The notes under the pieces were generated by a model. The model was given only the letters and a program-made list of their open reading frames with translations. It had not been told where the DNA came from and made no database searches. Positions 25,018 through 36,898 of a stretch of 64,000 nt of DNA are shown in pieces; positions within the stretch are counted from its first letter, which is position 1, and each line of letters starts with the position of its first letter. The position numbers were made by a program, and so were the translations under genes. Source of the DNA: Camarhynchus parvulus (lineage: Eukaryota > Chordata > Aves > Passeriformes > Thraupidae); assembly GCF_901933205.1 (NCBI RefSeq), contig NC_044571.1, positions 12,726,420 through 12,790,419 of the forward strand, read 5' to 3'.

Positions 25018-25831
25018 CTTATCTATTAATACTTTTTTATTATTTCTCCTGGTCATCAAAAAAATCCTTTAAAAACCCTGTTTATCTATATAAATAAAAA
25101 CATTTTAACCTTAAAGCTTTGATGACAGCTTTGCTGTACTCAGTATAACAAGTTGTTTACCAGCACTGACCTCAAATGTCATAGCAGCTTCAGAGTGCCA
25201 TCACACAATGAATAAAATTAATATAAATCAACTAGAATTAAATGAATTTTAATCCATGTTGAGAGGACTGTTCTGCTTATTCCTATTCCTCTTTGATTTG
25301 GTTCTACTATTCACAGAGGCAAAATTTGCTAGAGTTTTGCTCTCTGAGTTAGGCCATACAACAAATGATTAGCTCAGTCCTATGAATCATCTGCAAAATT
25401 CAAGACATTTTTTGTACCAATTTATTAGATTTAAGAATCTTTATTGTTGTTTTGTGCCTCCAACTCTAAGAAAAAAAATCTGCATAAAAACCCCCACAAC
25501 AACAAAACTGTAAGTTGCGACTGCTAGTTCTGTTTTCTGAAAGGAAGTGGAACAAGATCCACAACATTTTTCCCTTATCCTTAAGCCAAACTGTAAGTGA
25601 ATTATGACATGAAATCCCAATTGTATACTATGCAGTTGGACCCTAATATCAAACACATAGCAGGGCACTGCAAGCTCAAACATAGAGTTTCAACAGTTCA
25701 TATTTGGATCTGTGCTTTACTTCCAATCACATTACCAAAAACAAGAAAGTCCAAAGATAAATCTAACCGGAGACAAAGAATAAGCAACAATGTCTGGCAA
25801 GATTCAGGATAGAATTAGGCAGTTACATGGA
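25018..25831. other. AT-rich unique non-coding DNA
   Basis: Nothing recognised in this stretch. Confidence 0.5.
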
Positions 25832-25940
25832 TAATCACAAAATCACAGAATCACAGAATACACTGAGCTGGAAAGGACCCACAAGGATCATTGAATCCAG
25901 CTCCTGGCTCTGCACAGAACCATCCCCAAGAGTCCATAGC
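25832..25940 (-). mobile_element. CR1 LINE 3' terminus
   Basis: Antisense CR1 end: tandem 'aatcacag' terminal octamers at left, then 'tgagctggaaaggacccaca', 'aggatcattgaatccagctc', 'ctggctctgcacagaaccat' and 'ccccaagagtcc'. These are the first ~100 bases of the reverse-complemented 3' UTR, and the copy is extremely 5' truncated. Confidence 0.93.
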
Positions 25941-26429
25941 AGTGTTATGAGTATTGTGGATATGTGGAAGATAAAGGTTTTTTTATGAGGAAATGAGATT
26001 TTGATCCTCTCCTGCACCCTGACAAACTGCAATCCTAATGTGATAGATGCAGATCTTTTTAAGTGTTTGTATTCATATAACCTCTTCCACTTTAGTGCTC
26101 CTCAATTATACTTTATGTCCCTTTTTTAATATATGAATTATTAAATCATATAGTCTGAGGAATTGTTTCACTTTTTGGGAAAACCACTCCTCCCTTCATC
26201 CTTCTCTAATTTGCCTCATAGTTTTAAAAGTCTTTTATTTAATATCCTCACTAAACTGCTAGGTCTATAACAGAAAAAATAACACATCTTCAAATCCCCT
26301 CTGAGATTTTTCATCTGAAAGTCTTCTGATCTGCTAGTGAAAATAATTGATCTTTGTACTAATATGTGTATAGAAATGCATGCTCATGCTGACTTAAAGC
26401 ACAGTTCTGTGCTCTGCTTAGAAGTAAGC
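25941..26429. other. AT-rich non-coding DNA
   Basis: Pyrimidine-biased sequence running into the old LINE remnant. Part of it may belong to that element but cannot be aligned by eye. Confidence 0.4.
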
Positions 26430-27055
26430 ACTGAATTTTTCTTATTTCTGATGCACTTACAGAACTTATTCTTTGGTGCTTTTTACATGTCTTGCTAGTT
26501 TTAAGTAATTTTGCTCCCTACTCTTTCCAATTTTATCTCTATAAATTTGTTCTATTCTTATGCAAAATTATTCTTAGACATATACTGGTTTCCAGCATCC
26601 TGAAATTCCTTTCTGCTGAAGGAATCTCTCTCAGTCTTTCTGCCTTTCTCTGACACCAGGCTAATTTACTCTGCACTCTGAAGATTCTGTTTTAGATATT
26701 AATTATACTGCAATATCTCCCTTAGATTGTTTTTTATACCTGAATTTGCTAAAGTCTCTTTATTATTGGAAGCCTAGTTTTCTCTCAATGTTTTTCTCAC
26801 ACTTTTTCTGTTCTTGGAAGGCTGTTCTCTGGTCTTTTGCACTGAAACTACCTTCTACATTCAAGTCTCAACCAGCTCTTTCCTATTAGTTAAATTCAGA
26901 TCTAAAAATACTGCTCCACTAGTTTTCCTTCTCCAGAATAAACACTGTCTCCAGATTAACCATAAAAATCCTTCCTCCCACTCCATTAATTTTTTTGAAG
27001 TATTTGCTATGGTAAAATAGTTAAAGCCATGAAAAGCATAACAGAATGTGAACAA
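26430..27055 (-). mobile_element. Ancient CR1-lineage LINE, endonuclease region
   Basis: Decayed ORF2 of an old amniote CR1-type LINE, distinct from the young avian CR1 copies elsewhere in the window. On the minus strand, about 26880-26935 translates as FLDLNLTNRKELVE. This matches the conserved LDLxLTNRxELV block near the end of CR1/L2 apurinic-type endonucleases. The plus strand gives further antisense blocks in the right order: 'catgtcttgctagtttta' (about 26489), 'ctgaatttgctaaagtctc' (about 26740) and 'attcaagtctcaaccagctc' (about 26859). The block encoding the SDH catalytic motif is degraded, and several stops and indels are present. The element type is known in crocodilians and turtles, which supports great age; the exact family needs a profile search. 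Confidence 0.72.
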
Positions 27056-29032
27056 TTCTAAGTCAAAAGCTGTTTTCCTGTAATGTAGAGAATCTGTTAC
27101 AGTTTCCAGTGTACATAAACACAGATTAAAAAACCGAACACGTCACTCTTATTACAGCTAACATTCACAGATTATTTTTCTTGTGGAATACAAATGTCTT
27201 TTGCATTCCATATTACTTTATCAGTCTGTTAGGTTTGCAAGAAGGTATTCAAGGTACAGTATAATAATTTACAGCATGATGGTATATGTAGAGTGGTATA
27301 AGTTGTCTTCATTTATCACTAAATTTTATTTCTGAGTGATACATTCAAAATACATGAAATGTCATGTAAGTTGAAAAGGGGTAGAGTGGCTATTTCAAGT
27401 AAAGCCCCCAAAGTCCTGTCATTGTGACGTGCATGCTTGGTCTCCCAAAAGAACCAAAACAGAGTAAATACTGCTGAAGTAAAATGAAATAAAACTTGTC
27501 AGTAATCAGGAGAACAGCAGAGATGTCTTGCCTGTTTCTGCTACAATATAATAGTCAGAATGAGAAAAGATGATATGCACCTGACATATCACACCTTGAA
27601 CTAAAAATAATTGTGCTTTGAAATATAGAATGCATCCTTTTCTTCCTTTACTGCTGCTGTATAAAACATCCTGACCTTTTCTTGGCAGTAAAATATTTTC
27701 CTTTTTTTCATTCCCAAATTTGCTGTAGAGCTTGTCCAAAGAGCTCATCTAAGTGAGAATGATATTCCCCAAAGGCTTCAAATGATGAGAGGATCTTGCC
27801 CTTTGCTCTACAGCTATTCCTTCACAGTTATTGAGATGCTCATCCCCACTCTGTAAAACAGTTCAATTTTCTTAGATCAAAACCATCCATTTCTCTTATT
27901 CAGAGCACTGATTTGCCTAAAGAAACACTGAGAGAAAAATCTGTTTCTACTGTAATATTACTCAGCTCAGGAAGAAACAATTGTGCAAAATGCTCTCTAA
28001 GTAAACCATGATATAGGCCTGAATTTTTTTTTCTTATTTTTTGTCATCATATATGAATTTATAATGACAAGGTAGAACCTAAAGCAATACAGAAATTAAG
28101 AAAGGAAAGTACTGTTGCTAACATTTGAGGAATGTCAACAGAATGCATAGAATGGTTATACAGTTTTCCACTGGGTAAATGAAAATGTTCCTCATAAACA
28201 TTTGGATGCAGTCATTTGCCTCTATATTCTGCCAATATATATTCTCTATATTCTATTGCATATTGCAATAACTATTCTAAATGAAGAGCAGAATTTGAGC
28301 ATATTTAAACTATTTACTATTTTGCTTGATGAAAATGATGTTGCAGCAGCCAGCATTGCAACCAATAATGAAACTTGCATTTTTCAGCATCCTGATTGCT
28401 TCTTGATAAATTGATTACTGAATAAAATTTCAAAGATATCTTCTGCTGACAGATCACTACAGAAGGAAATTCTGAGCTCTCTCTCCCTATGATCCAATTA
28501 AATATTGTCATGTAATTGTAAATGGCCTTTCAATTAGTGCTAATATTGTTGTCAGAACTCTGAGTGCCATTGCTTGCTTTGAACATTGTAAAATAGCTGT
28601 GAGAGTAAATTTATAATGATCATTTAGAATTTATTATAGGCAAGTCTACCGTGGGCTATGAAATTATTTTCTTTTGGACAGATTAATCTTTATGGAGAAA
28701 TTTTATATGTGGAACTGTTTTATTTTTTTAATTTCCATTTATAGGTTTTAGGAGAAAATAGAATAGATAAAATTCTAGTTATTCTATTTTTTTTTCTACA
28801 ACACAAAATATCACTGCTCATGCCTTCCAGCACACCAATATAAATACCTGTTTCAAATCAAAGCTTATGCTTACTAAGACATTCAAGTTCTTGATCTTCT
28901 CAAAGGAAATTTTGTCTTTGCAATAAATCAGAAAAACCCACACAAATACAGTTATTGATGGGTCCACTGATAGGGTTAAAAAAATAGGACTGGGAACCTC
29001 CACAAAAACTGCCTAAAAAACAAGGTATTATA
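27056..29032. other. AT-rich unique non-coding DNA
   Basis: No recognised element. The segment at about 28510-28680 has an even, non-repetitive sequence with several TAAT cores (for example 'caattagtgctaatattg'). It is a reasonable candidate for a conserved non-coding element, but conservation cannot be seen from one genome. Confidence 0.45.
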
Positions 29033-29580
29033 AAGAGAAGAGAGGAGAGGAGAGGAGAGGAGAGGAGAGGAGAGGAGAGGAGAGGAGAGGAGAGGAGAGG
29101 AGAGGAGAGGAGAGGAGAGGAGAGGAGAGGAGAGGAGAGGAGAGGAGAGGAGAGGAGAGGAGAGGAGAGGAGAGGAGAGGAGAGGAGAGGAGAGGAGAGG
29201 AGAGGAGAGGAGAGGAGAGGAGAGGAGAGGAGAGGAGAGGAGAGGAGAGGAGAGGAGAGGAGAGGAGAGGAGAGGAGAGGAGAGGAGAGGAGAGGAGAGG
29301 AGAGGAGAGGAGAGGAGAGGAGAGGAGAGGAGAGGAGAGGAGAGGAGAGGAGAGGAGAGGAGAGGAGAGGAGAGGAGAGGAGAGGAGAGGAGAGGAGAGA
29401 AGAGGAGAGGAGAGGAGAGGAGAGAAGAGAAGAGAAGAGAAGAGAAGAGAAGAGAAGAGAAGAGAAGAGAAGAGAAGAGAAGAGAAGAGAAGAGAAGAGA
29501 AGAGAAGAGAAGAGAAGAGAAGAGAAGAGAAGAGAAGAGAAGAGAAGAGAAGAGAAGAGAAGAGAAGAGAAGAGAGAAGA
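29033..29580. repeat. Two-phase purine pentamer array, 548 bp
   Basis: The plus strand is entirely A and G. About 75 units of AGAGG run from 29041 with one AGAGA interruption near 29398. At about 29425 the array switches to about 30 pure AGAGA units and runs to 29580. Five-base periodicity is kept across the switch, so the second half looks like expansion of a single G-to-A variant unit. A 207-codon minus frame of LLFSS and LLSSP repeats arises only from the array. Strong homopurine asymmetry makes triplex formation and assembly length errors likely. Confidence 0.98.
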
Positions 29581-30345
29581 ACCTGCAGGTGTTAAGCATA
29601 TTTCTCAGTTTGCTTTATTTTCCTTGCTAAAATATTTAAGAGCTAAAGCAGAATTAGTGGGCAGTCTCCTTACACGAAGTAGACAGGTATTTTAACTGGA
29701 GATAATTCTAATCACTGATATTATAGTTGAACCTGCTATATGCATAAATAGAAGTTTTATAAGCTTCAATATGAAAGATTTGTGTATTATCATACTACAA
29801 ATTCTAGTTTGTATTACATGCGGAACATATGTCTCTTTTTACTTCTTTTTTTTTTTTTTCCATCTGGCAGCTCATTCAAGACATCTGTCTTGCCCAGAAA
29901 AGCTGCTCACAGTCTCTCATTGAAGGATTATTACCATGAGGCCAACAAAATGCAGTCTATCTCTCATTTTTGTTCTGGAACAGTGATTTAGAAATAAAGC
30001 CAAGCCCCTGCAGGTGACACAGACATATGATAAAATGTGAGGAAAAGAAAGGAAAAGGGAAAGAGGCAGAACACAGAGAAAAGGTCTTAATGAAAGGGCT
30101 CTGCTTTGTACTGTCTTTATGCTTGCCTGAGCCCTCAGCCAATATGAAGAATTTAGTGATGGAATCACAAGCTGAGATAGGTACAGAGAATATCCAGTTC
30201 ATCCAATTCCAAATAGCATGGGTTTTGTCTGTGGCTCTTTATAGTTTCTTTCTCTGTTTGGTTTGTTGTTTTTTGGTTTTTGTTTTTCTAATATAAATCT
30301 ACAGCTACTCAAAAGAAGAAGGGTGAAGAGATGCTGGAATCACAT
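29581..30345. other. AT-rich unique non-coding DNA
   Basis: Contains a T15-type run near 29845-29860 and a T/G-rich patch near 30250-30290. No gene or element recognised. Confidence 0.5.
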
Positions 30346-30552
30346 TTTTCAGAGATACACAATGAAAGGAAAAGAAGCAATGGACACAAGTGGAAAGTTG
30401 AAATTATGCCCTGGCAGAGAAGAATATTTTTTATTATGTAGGATGTCAAATGATGGAAGCAGCTCAGAGATTCTGTGTAGTTTCCACCTTGAAGATATGC
30501 AAAACTCAGCTGGACACTGCCATGAGTGCCCAAAAGTAGGCTGGCCCTGACG
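30346..30552 (+). mobile_element. CR1 LINE 3' fragment
   Basis: Sense CR1 near the end of ORF2. 'ggaaaagaagcaatggacac' and 'aagtggaaagttgaaatt' match the RT-thumb block (consensus 'ggcaatgggcacaaactgga'). They are followed by a degraded 'agaagaatattttttatta' and 'gatatgcaaaactcagctgg', matching 'gaagaacttctt...gagatattcaaaacccgcctgga'. The terminal UTR is poorly preserved and no octamers are seen. Confidence 0.7.
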
Positions 30553-33500
30553 TCATCCTGCAACTACGTGTTTTGAGTGTTTTGAAACAAGTATTTCCAA
30601 GGTTGAGAATTCATTTACTAAAGCTGGCTTCTATGATTTTTCTTCTTCATATCCAGAAAAAGATTAGGCTTTGGTGGTTTATCACGTTGGTTTTTTACAA
30701 ATACATTTTCTGAAATCAGTGGTGGCCTAACACAAGTACCTCACATCCCACTATAATTCTAGATAACTTCACTTTAACATTTTCAGTTTTGGATCTCTGT
30801 GGTGTACAAGAAGGGAGATGCCAGAGTTTAACAATCTTCTCACCCACCTTGTTCCAGTACTATTTCCAACACATTGAGGACCATCATATATCTAGTGGTT
30901 AGGTTTCTGGCTCAAAGGGGAATATCTTAAAAATTTGCACTGCTGCCACCTTCAAATGAAAAGTCATACACATATGCAGGGCAATCCTAGATAACATTAC
31001 CTTATAGGCCCACCACTAATGCTTTTTAGTATGGTTTACACAACTTTTTCAATTTCTAGTAGGATTAACATTTAATTTTGAGCATTGACAATTAAGTTTC
31101 CTATGGGGGCACTTTTCATGCAGGGGTTTCATATGGGTACTTTGGTATCTGTTTAGTATTCAGAAAACTATATTCACTTGGTAGAATATTAACTTGAAAA
31201 TGATGACTGGATCTCTTTTTTTCAATCTGCACAGTATGTAGACAATTCAGTTTACCTTTCACCTTCCTTCTTGTATTAATATCAAGAGTGTTGTTTTCTT
31301 TTGAGTGAGCAAGCTTCACTAAGCTTTATCCTAAAGTGGTCATACATGCTATAAACCCAAGAATTTAGTCTCAGATTGATAAAGTTTTGCCTATTTCTTT
31401 GTTAAGAATTAAAAAAACCACTGTTAATATATTTTTTAACCATAGATGAATTAATGCCACATTGGACTTTTTTCTTTTGAATAGAGTAGAAAACACAAGG
31501 ATGTTAGGTGACTTTTTTTAAAATTATTTCAATTATTGATAGCACAATTCTATAACCTGTATTTTTTACTTTAAATAATCAACCATTCATGACTGAGTAG
31601 AAGAGAAAGAACTGTCAGTTCAGTGGGAAGTTCAGACCTTGTCTAGTCTGCAGAACTTCAACACAATAAGTATTGGCAAATGGATCCAAACCCACAAATC
31701 TTGTCCTTAAAGCTGGACTGGTTTCAAGGGTGTCAAAGCATTTTGATTTGCTCATGTCTGAGTGGTCTTTCAGAGGAGACTAATACAGGTGCTGGTGAGG
31801 CACATTCCTGGGATCCCCCACAGAAGGTGCAGGCTGACCCCCAGGCTCCAAAGTGCCTCTTACAGCACATGCAGCACACACAATTATTTCTCCCACTTTT
31901 CAGCTCCTCAGCCTGTACCATGGGCCCAGGTACAGGCACAATCTTATTTATCAGCCACAGAAGTCTCAGCTGGCCATGGTGTGTTCTTGGATAGGTAACA
32001 TTCTGCATCATCATTAACAGGGGATTTCCAGTCTGATTTTAAGTCTATTTTTTATAACAATATATATATTGTATGTATTATTGGTACAGCTACATCAGTG
32101 TGTTGTAAATTCTGCTCCTTCCTCTTCTAAGCAAGGTGAGGAGTGAAAACTTTCATGGTCTCTCTGAGCTTATTTTATCTTGAAAACTCTAGTAGGCACA
32201 GTTAACATGTCTAATACTCAGTTTCCCAATGGGAGTCTGGTGTCTCAATGTAATTAAAAACGCCAGTGATCAAAAGCTAGAAAATATTTTTTGAGAGAAT
32301 ATATAGTGGTGTATATCTTCTGTTCTTTACACTTCTGAGTTTACATAAATTTAAGCTTATTATCTTTGCTGTTTAGCAATTGTAGTGGTGTCAATAGTAG
32401 CAATTGCACTAGTATTTGTATAACAGAATGTTTTAAAATAGTAATTTTAATTATAAACAACAAAAAAGACGAGGTATATAATTGGGAACATAATTGAATT
32501 TCTGTCCTTTCTCATTAAACCTAAAGCAATCTAACCCTCAAATTCATTAGAATTGGGTAGTTGAAAAGGGTGAGGTCTGTGCTTTTGGGTGTCACTGAAA
32601 TTAGGAGAGGGTGACTTCTCATTAGCCTGAGAACAGCCTCAATGGACTCTTAAAGGAACAGTACATATCTATTTTTTACACATCTACACTACATTTTTAC
32701 GCATCTACTTTTTATTTGCAAAGTAGACAAACATGTTCACAAGTGTAAACTCTTCTTAGAAATAAAATTTTGTCCTCAGTAGAGGGCAACACTCACTTGA
32801 ATTTCAGCAAGACAGAAGTTCTTTCTTACACAATTTATTGTGGTAATTTGTTCTATCATATTAAGTAGAATAAAATGGACACATTTTTTATGACAGGTTT
32901 CTGTGGTTTTATTACTTCCTTAACCATAAATTAAAATATTTCTTTCTACTTTTCTTCCTACTCAAGTTCAAATCCATTAACGTTACTGAATTTACTGGAT
33001 CTTGCTGACTTTTAACAAAGTGAAACACAGCATCGTTGAATTTGTTCTGGTATCCCTCAGGTGCTGCCTAATTTCCTGATGTTTTTTATTTAGTTCTGAA
33101 TATGAAAACTAAATGGTAGACAGATTTTTAAACCTTGACTGTTCAGTATAATTGAGTTAGTAATGTTTCAAGAAACCTTTCACATTCAGCTCAACCAATT
33201 TATTGATCAAGACACTAATTAACCAGTAGATAAATGTGTTACTTTGCTCTTCTGCTCTCTTTTCCGCTACAATATGACAGCAAAAATACAGTAAGTCCAT
33301 AATGTGCAATTAGCTACTCAAGTTTATACCCTCTCTGAAGCCTACAGTTCACCAATTTCCACAGATTTGCATAATTCTCACCTGCTTAATCTTTGACAAC
33401 AGAAATACCAGTAACTTAAAGTATCAATCACACAGGTCTTTTCTGCTAACTGCTTTGCTGGGTGGTACTTTAAAAGAAGAATATGGAAAATGACAGTATG

Positions 33501-34720
33501 TACAAATCACTCTCATTTGCTATAAAAGGCATTTCTAGACACACAGGCTAATGAGTTCCCCAAAGAATCAGCTAGGCTAGAGGTCATAAGTTTAGCCAGT
33601 CCTAAACCTGAATAGCAAAGTATTATGGGAATATGTTTCGTTGATTAATATAAGTATAAAAAATCTTATTGTATAACACATGCAAAGTAAAATCAGTATT
33701 TAAATAAAAGTATAAGACTGCTATTCATAGATTCCACTGAGAATCAGTGACATATTACTTACAAGTCCAAAATTTTAACTCCAAAATTTCTAAGATATTT
33801 TCGGTGGAACTCAAACAAAGCCAGCTCTGGGGAGAAACCTCATTATGTACTCCCAGTTTGTTAGTCCCATATTTTGATAGCCAAGATGCTTTCCTTCACT
33901 AAAACTGTGCTTAGGTACAGAGTCACACATAAAACTGTCTAAAAATGAAAGATAAAACCTTTACACAATCAAATAAAAAAAATTGCTCATGTAGACAAGG
34001 AAATCTTCAGATATAGCAAGCAACCAAACCAAGCAAAAGCCTATCAAACATCCTAAATACAGGAAAGTAAAATTATGTCTGTTTCCTTTTTCTGCCCCAG
34101 CCTGATTTTTTTTATTTACATACTCTCCCATGGTTTTCCATATGGACTATATAGCAAAATTAAAAACTTGAAATCAGTGCCTATTTTAAAGTCATTTTTC
34201 TTAACATGTTTAACCTGAAATGCTGATGTCATGGTTAATTGTTTTCTAACAACTCACTAGCACGCTTCTCAATTTTCTCTTTTGAAGTTGAGCACATTTT
34301 TTTAAACTGGTAAGAACATTTATGTTTCCCCTATTCCCCAGTAACTGCAGCACGTTCTGATTTTAATACATAAGTTATAATCTTCTGCTTCCATCTTGCA
34401 CTGGAGAAGCTGAGTCAGCACACCCAAGGTGTGCTGTTGGGCTGCAGTCCTGGTTGAATGCCTAATGTGCTCTTTCATTATGCTGATAAGGTGATGAAGT
34501 ATAAAGCTTGTACAGTGTAATTTCCCCATATGCTTCTAGGATCAACTGCTTAGGAAAAGCAATCCAACAGCTCTGTCTTTTTTAAGGTAACATAAGGAAG
34601 GTCATTCCTGACACTTTCTGACATACACGTTGTGAAAATGCCTGAAACTATTCCAAATAAATCCATGCATAAATCCATAAATCCAGGGCCAAACTAATAA
34701 TTATAATTAAAAGAGCTGAA
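30553..34720. other. AT-rich unique non-coding DNA, 4.2 kb
   Basis: No element that I can name. A GC-richer patch at about 31680-31995 is open in several frames (104 codons plus, 93 minus) but is unrecognised. A 16-bp AT palindrome lies at 32057-32072. Confidence 0.45.
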
Positions 34721-34745
34721 TATTCTAATTCATTGAATTAGAATA
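34721..34745. repeat. Perfect 12-bp inverted repeat, 1-nt spacer
   Basis: TATTCTAATTCA and TGAATTAGAATA are exact reverse complements separated by one T. The arms are AT-rich, so chance or slippage are sensible explanations. Confidence 0.92.
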
Positions 34746-35147
34746 AAACTATAAAATTTTAAAAAATTCAAAATAATTTTTACTCTGGGAAACATTTAGG
34801 AATATTTTAGGAACATAAAACAGTTACATAAGAGTTACAGTTTAGCAAAACCAAATCTATAAGAGAGTGCAACTTTTGGTTTGAACAATAAATATTCAAG
34901 GACTTACACTTGAAAATGTCAGAAATATCATCAGTATAATAACAGGAAAATTTAAGGTTTTAATTTCAAAATAAATATTTCTATCAAATAATCTAGTTCA
35001 CATACTATGTATTGCAGTCATACTAAAATGTGGCCCCAAAAGGGCCATTCATCCCTTCTTTGATCAAAACTGGCCTTTAAAACACCTATGTTTGACATGA
35101 CTCCACAAAAGAAAAACAATATTCATTCTCCTGTTTTGATGAATCTT
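34746..35147. other. AT-rich unique non-coding DNA
   Basis: Nothing recognised between the two inverted repeats. Confidence 0.5.
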
Positions 35148-35195
35148 CTACTTTTGAAAGGCTGGTAGAATCTTCTACCGGCCTTTCAAAAATAG
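35148..35195. repeat. Near-perfect 23-bp inverted repeat, 2-nt spacer
   Basis: The left arm (35148-35170) and right arm (35173-35195) pair at 21 of 23 positions, around core CTTTTGAAAGGC and TTTTGAAAGGCC, with spacer TC. The two mismatches are transitions (C/T), so both are G-T wobbles in RNA. The loop is too short for a normal microRNA precursor. A cruciform or a snap-back replication product is a better explanation. Confidence 0.92.
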
Positions 35196-36010
35196 AATGA
35201 ATTGTAGATGATTTCAAATATTTCCCTGAAATGTGTGAGGATTATAGCTGCATAAGAGTCTTCACGCAACAAGCTCCTTCCTGACAGTTTAGCTCTAAAA
35301 CAGTGATGGTGTTATTTCCTATTTTATGATTAAATTAAGATGAATTACATAACACACAAAGAAGTAATTGAACTTTGAAGGACCTGAATTTTCTGTTCAG
35401 AATCAGACTAAAATCAAATGAACCAAAAAAGAATTTGAAGGCTAAAGAATAATTTATGTGGAACTAGATACTTATCTAGATGGTGATGATAGTTTCAAGC
35501 TAATAAAAGGTTTTGTCTTCCGCTCAATCCCTGTCTAATGAAAATGCAAAAATAATTCCTGAAGTACTGGAGAAACATCCTCAGCTGCTCAACAACATTA
35601 ATTACTGTGAATCATTCGGAAGTAGCTTAGTTTAGCAATCACTTCTTTATGCTAAAAACAACTTTTTAGAACAATGGACAACTATTGTTTGATGAACACT
35701 GTAGCAGTTGTTAGTCAAATCCCAGGGTCTGGAAAATCTTGCTTTCTTTTGTTGTGTTTGCATTGAAAATAAGTATCTCTGGTTAGTGGATAAAATCCCA
35801 GAAATGGATGGATTGCAGGATGGCCTTGTTAAAATAGCATTAATATTTGAACTCTCTTAGGGTCCTAACAAAAAATTAAAAAAATAAAAAGACCATGAAA
35901 TAGCAACTGACCTAAAATACTTCATATATCAAAAATACTCATCCAATCACATTTTAAAATTGAAAAGAAAGAATCCAAAAGAAAGAATTATTCCCTTTGC
36001 AAGGTACATA
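35196..36010. other. AT-rich unique non-coding DNA
   Basis: No recognised feature. It includes A-rich runs just before the CR1 insertion. Confidence 0.5.
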
Positions 36011-36138
36011 GGATCATAGAATGATTTGTGTTGTAAAGGACCATAAAGATCATCTAATTCCAACCTCCCACTAGACCATGTTAAACAAAGCCCTGTCCAG
36101 CCTGGCCCCGAATATCTCCAGGATGGGAATCTCATGAC

Positions 36139-36523
36139 TGTGACGATGTTCACAGGGGTCTTAGGATGAGGGAAGAGACGAGGATCTGACCCCATGTTTG
36201 AGAAGGCTTGATTTATTATTTTGTGATATGTGTTATATTAAAACTATACTAAAAGAATAGAAGAAAGGACTTCATGAAAAGGCTGGCTAAGAATAGAAAA
36301 AGAAAGAATGATAACAAAAGCTTGTGTCTCAGACAGAGAGTCCGAGCCAGCTGACTGTGATTGGCCATTAATTAGAAACAACCACATGAGACCAATCACA
36401 GATCCATCTGTTGCATTCCACAGCAGCAGATAATCATTGTTTACATTTTGTTCCTGAGGCCTCTCAGCTTCTCAGGAGAAAAAATCCTAAGGAAAGGATT
36501 TTTCATAAAACGCGTCTGTGACA
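36139..36523 (-). mobile_element. Solo LTR, ERVK-like, 385 bp, with 6-bp TSD
   Basis: Termini on the plus strand are TGTGACGATG and CTGTGACA. The flanking six bases are CATGAC (36133-36138) and CAGGAC (36524-36529), a target-site duplication with one change. Six-base duplications are typical of class II (ERVK-like) elements. Read on the minus strand the LTR has CCAAT boxes (CCAATCA, complement of 36358-36364). It has a poly(A) signal AATAAA (complement of 36212-36217) near its 3' end, which sets the orientation. The sequence resembles an LTR family that is abundant in songbirds. No internal retroviral genes are present, so it arose by LTR-LTR recombination. It is inserted in the CR1 at 36011-38170. 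Confidence 0.93.
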
Positions 36524-36898
36524 CAGGACCTCTCTGGGAAATCTGCTCCACTACCTCACCACCCTCACAGTAAAGAATTTCTAATATCTAGTCTAAACAT
36601 AACCTCCTTCAGCTTAATATCATCCCCCCTTGTCCTATCCCAACATGTCCTTCTGAAAAATCCTTCTCCAGCCTTCTGGCAAGCCCCCTTTAGGTAATGG
36701 AAGGCTGCTATATGGTCTCCCTAGCTTCTCTTCTCCAGGCTGAGCAACCCCAGCCCTCTCACCTCGCAGGAGAGCCACACCAGTGCCTCAGTGATCATCC
36801 TCAGAGCCTTGCTCTGGACTTGCCAGGTCAATGTCTTTCTTGTGTTGGAGGCCCCAAATCTGCATACAGTGCTCCAGGAGAGTTCTCACAAGAGCAGA

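Noticed and set aside
26430..27055. A host endonuclease gene
   Set aside because: The LDLxLTNRxELV block belongs to LINE ORF2. Stops and indels surround it, and the neighbouring blocks follow LINE order.
28976..29599. 207-codon minus-strand open frame of [10 protein letters not shown] repeats
   Set aside because: Produced entirely by the purine pentamer array. Every phase of such an array is open, and there is no gene context.
35148..35195. microRNA precursor
   Set aside because: The two-base centre leaves no viable loop, and there is no bulged 60-80-nt hairpin. Treated as an inverted repeat only.
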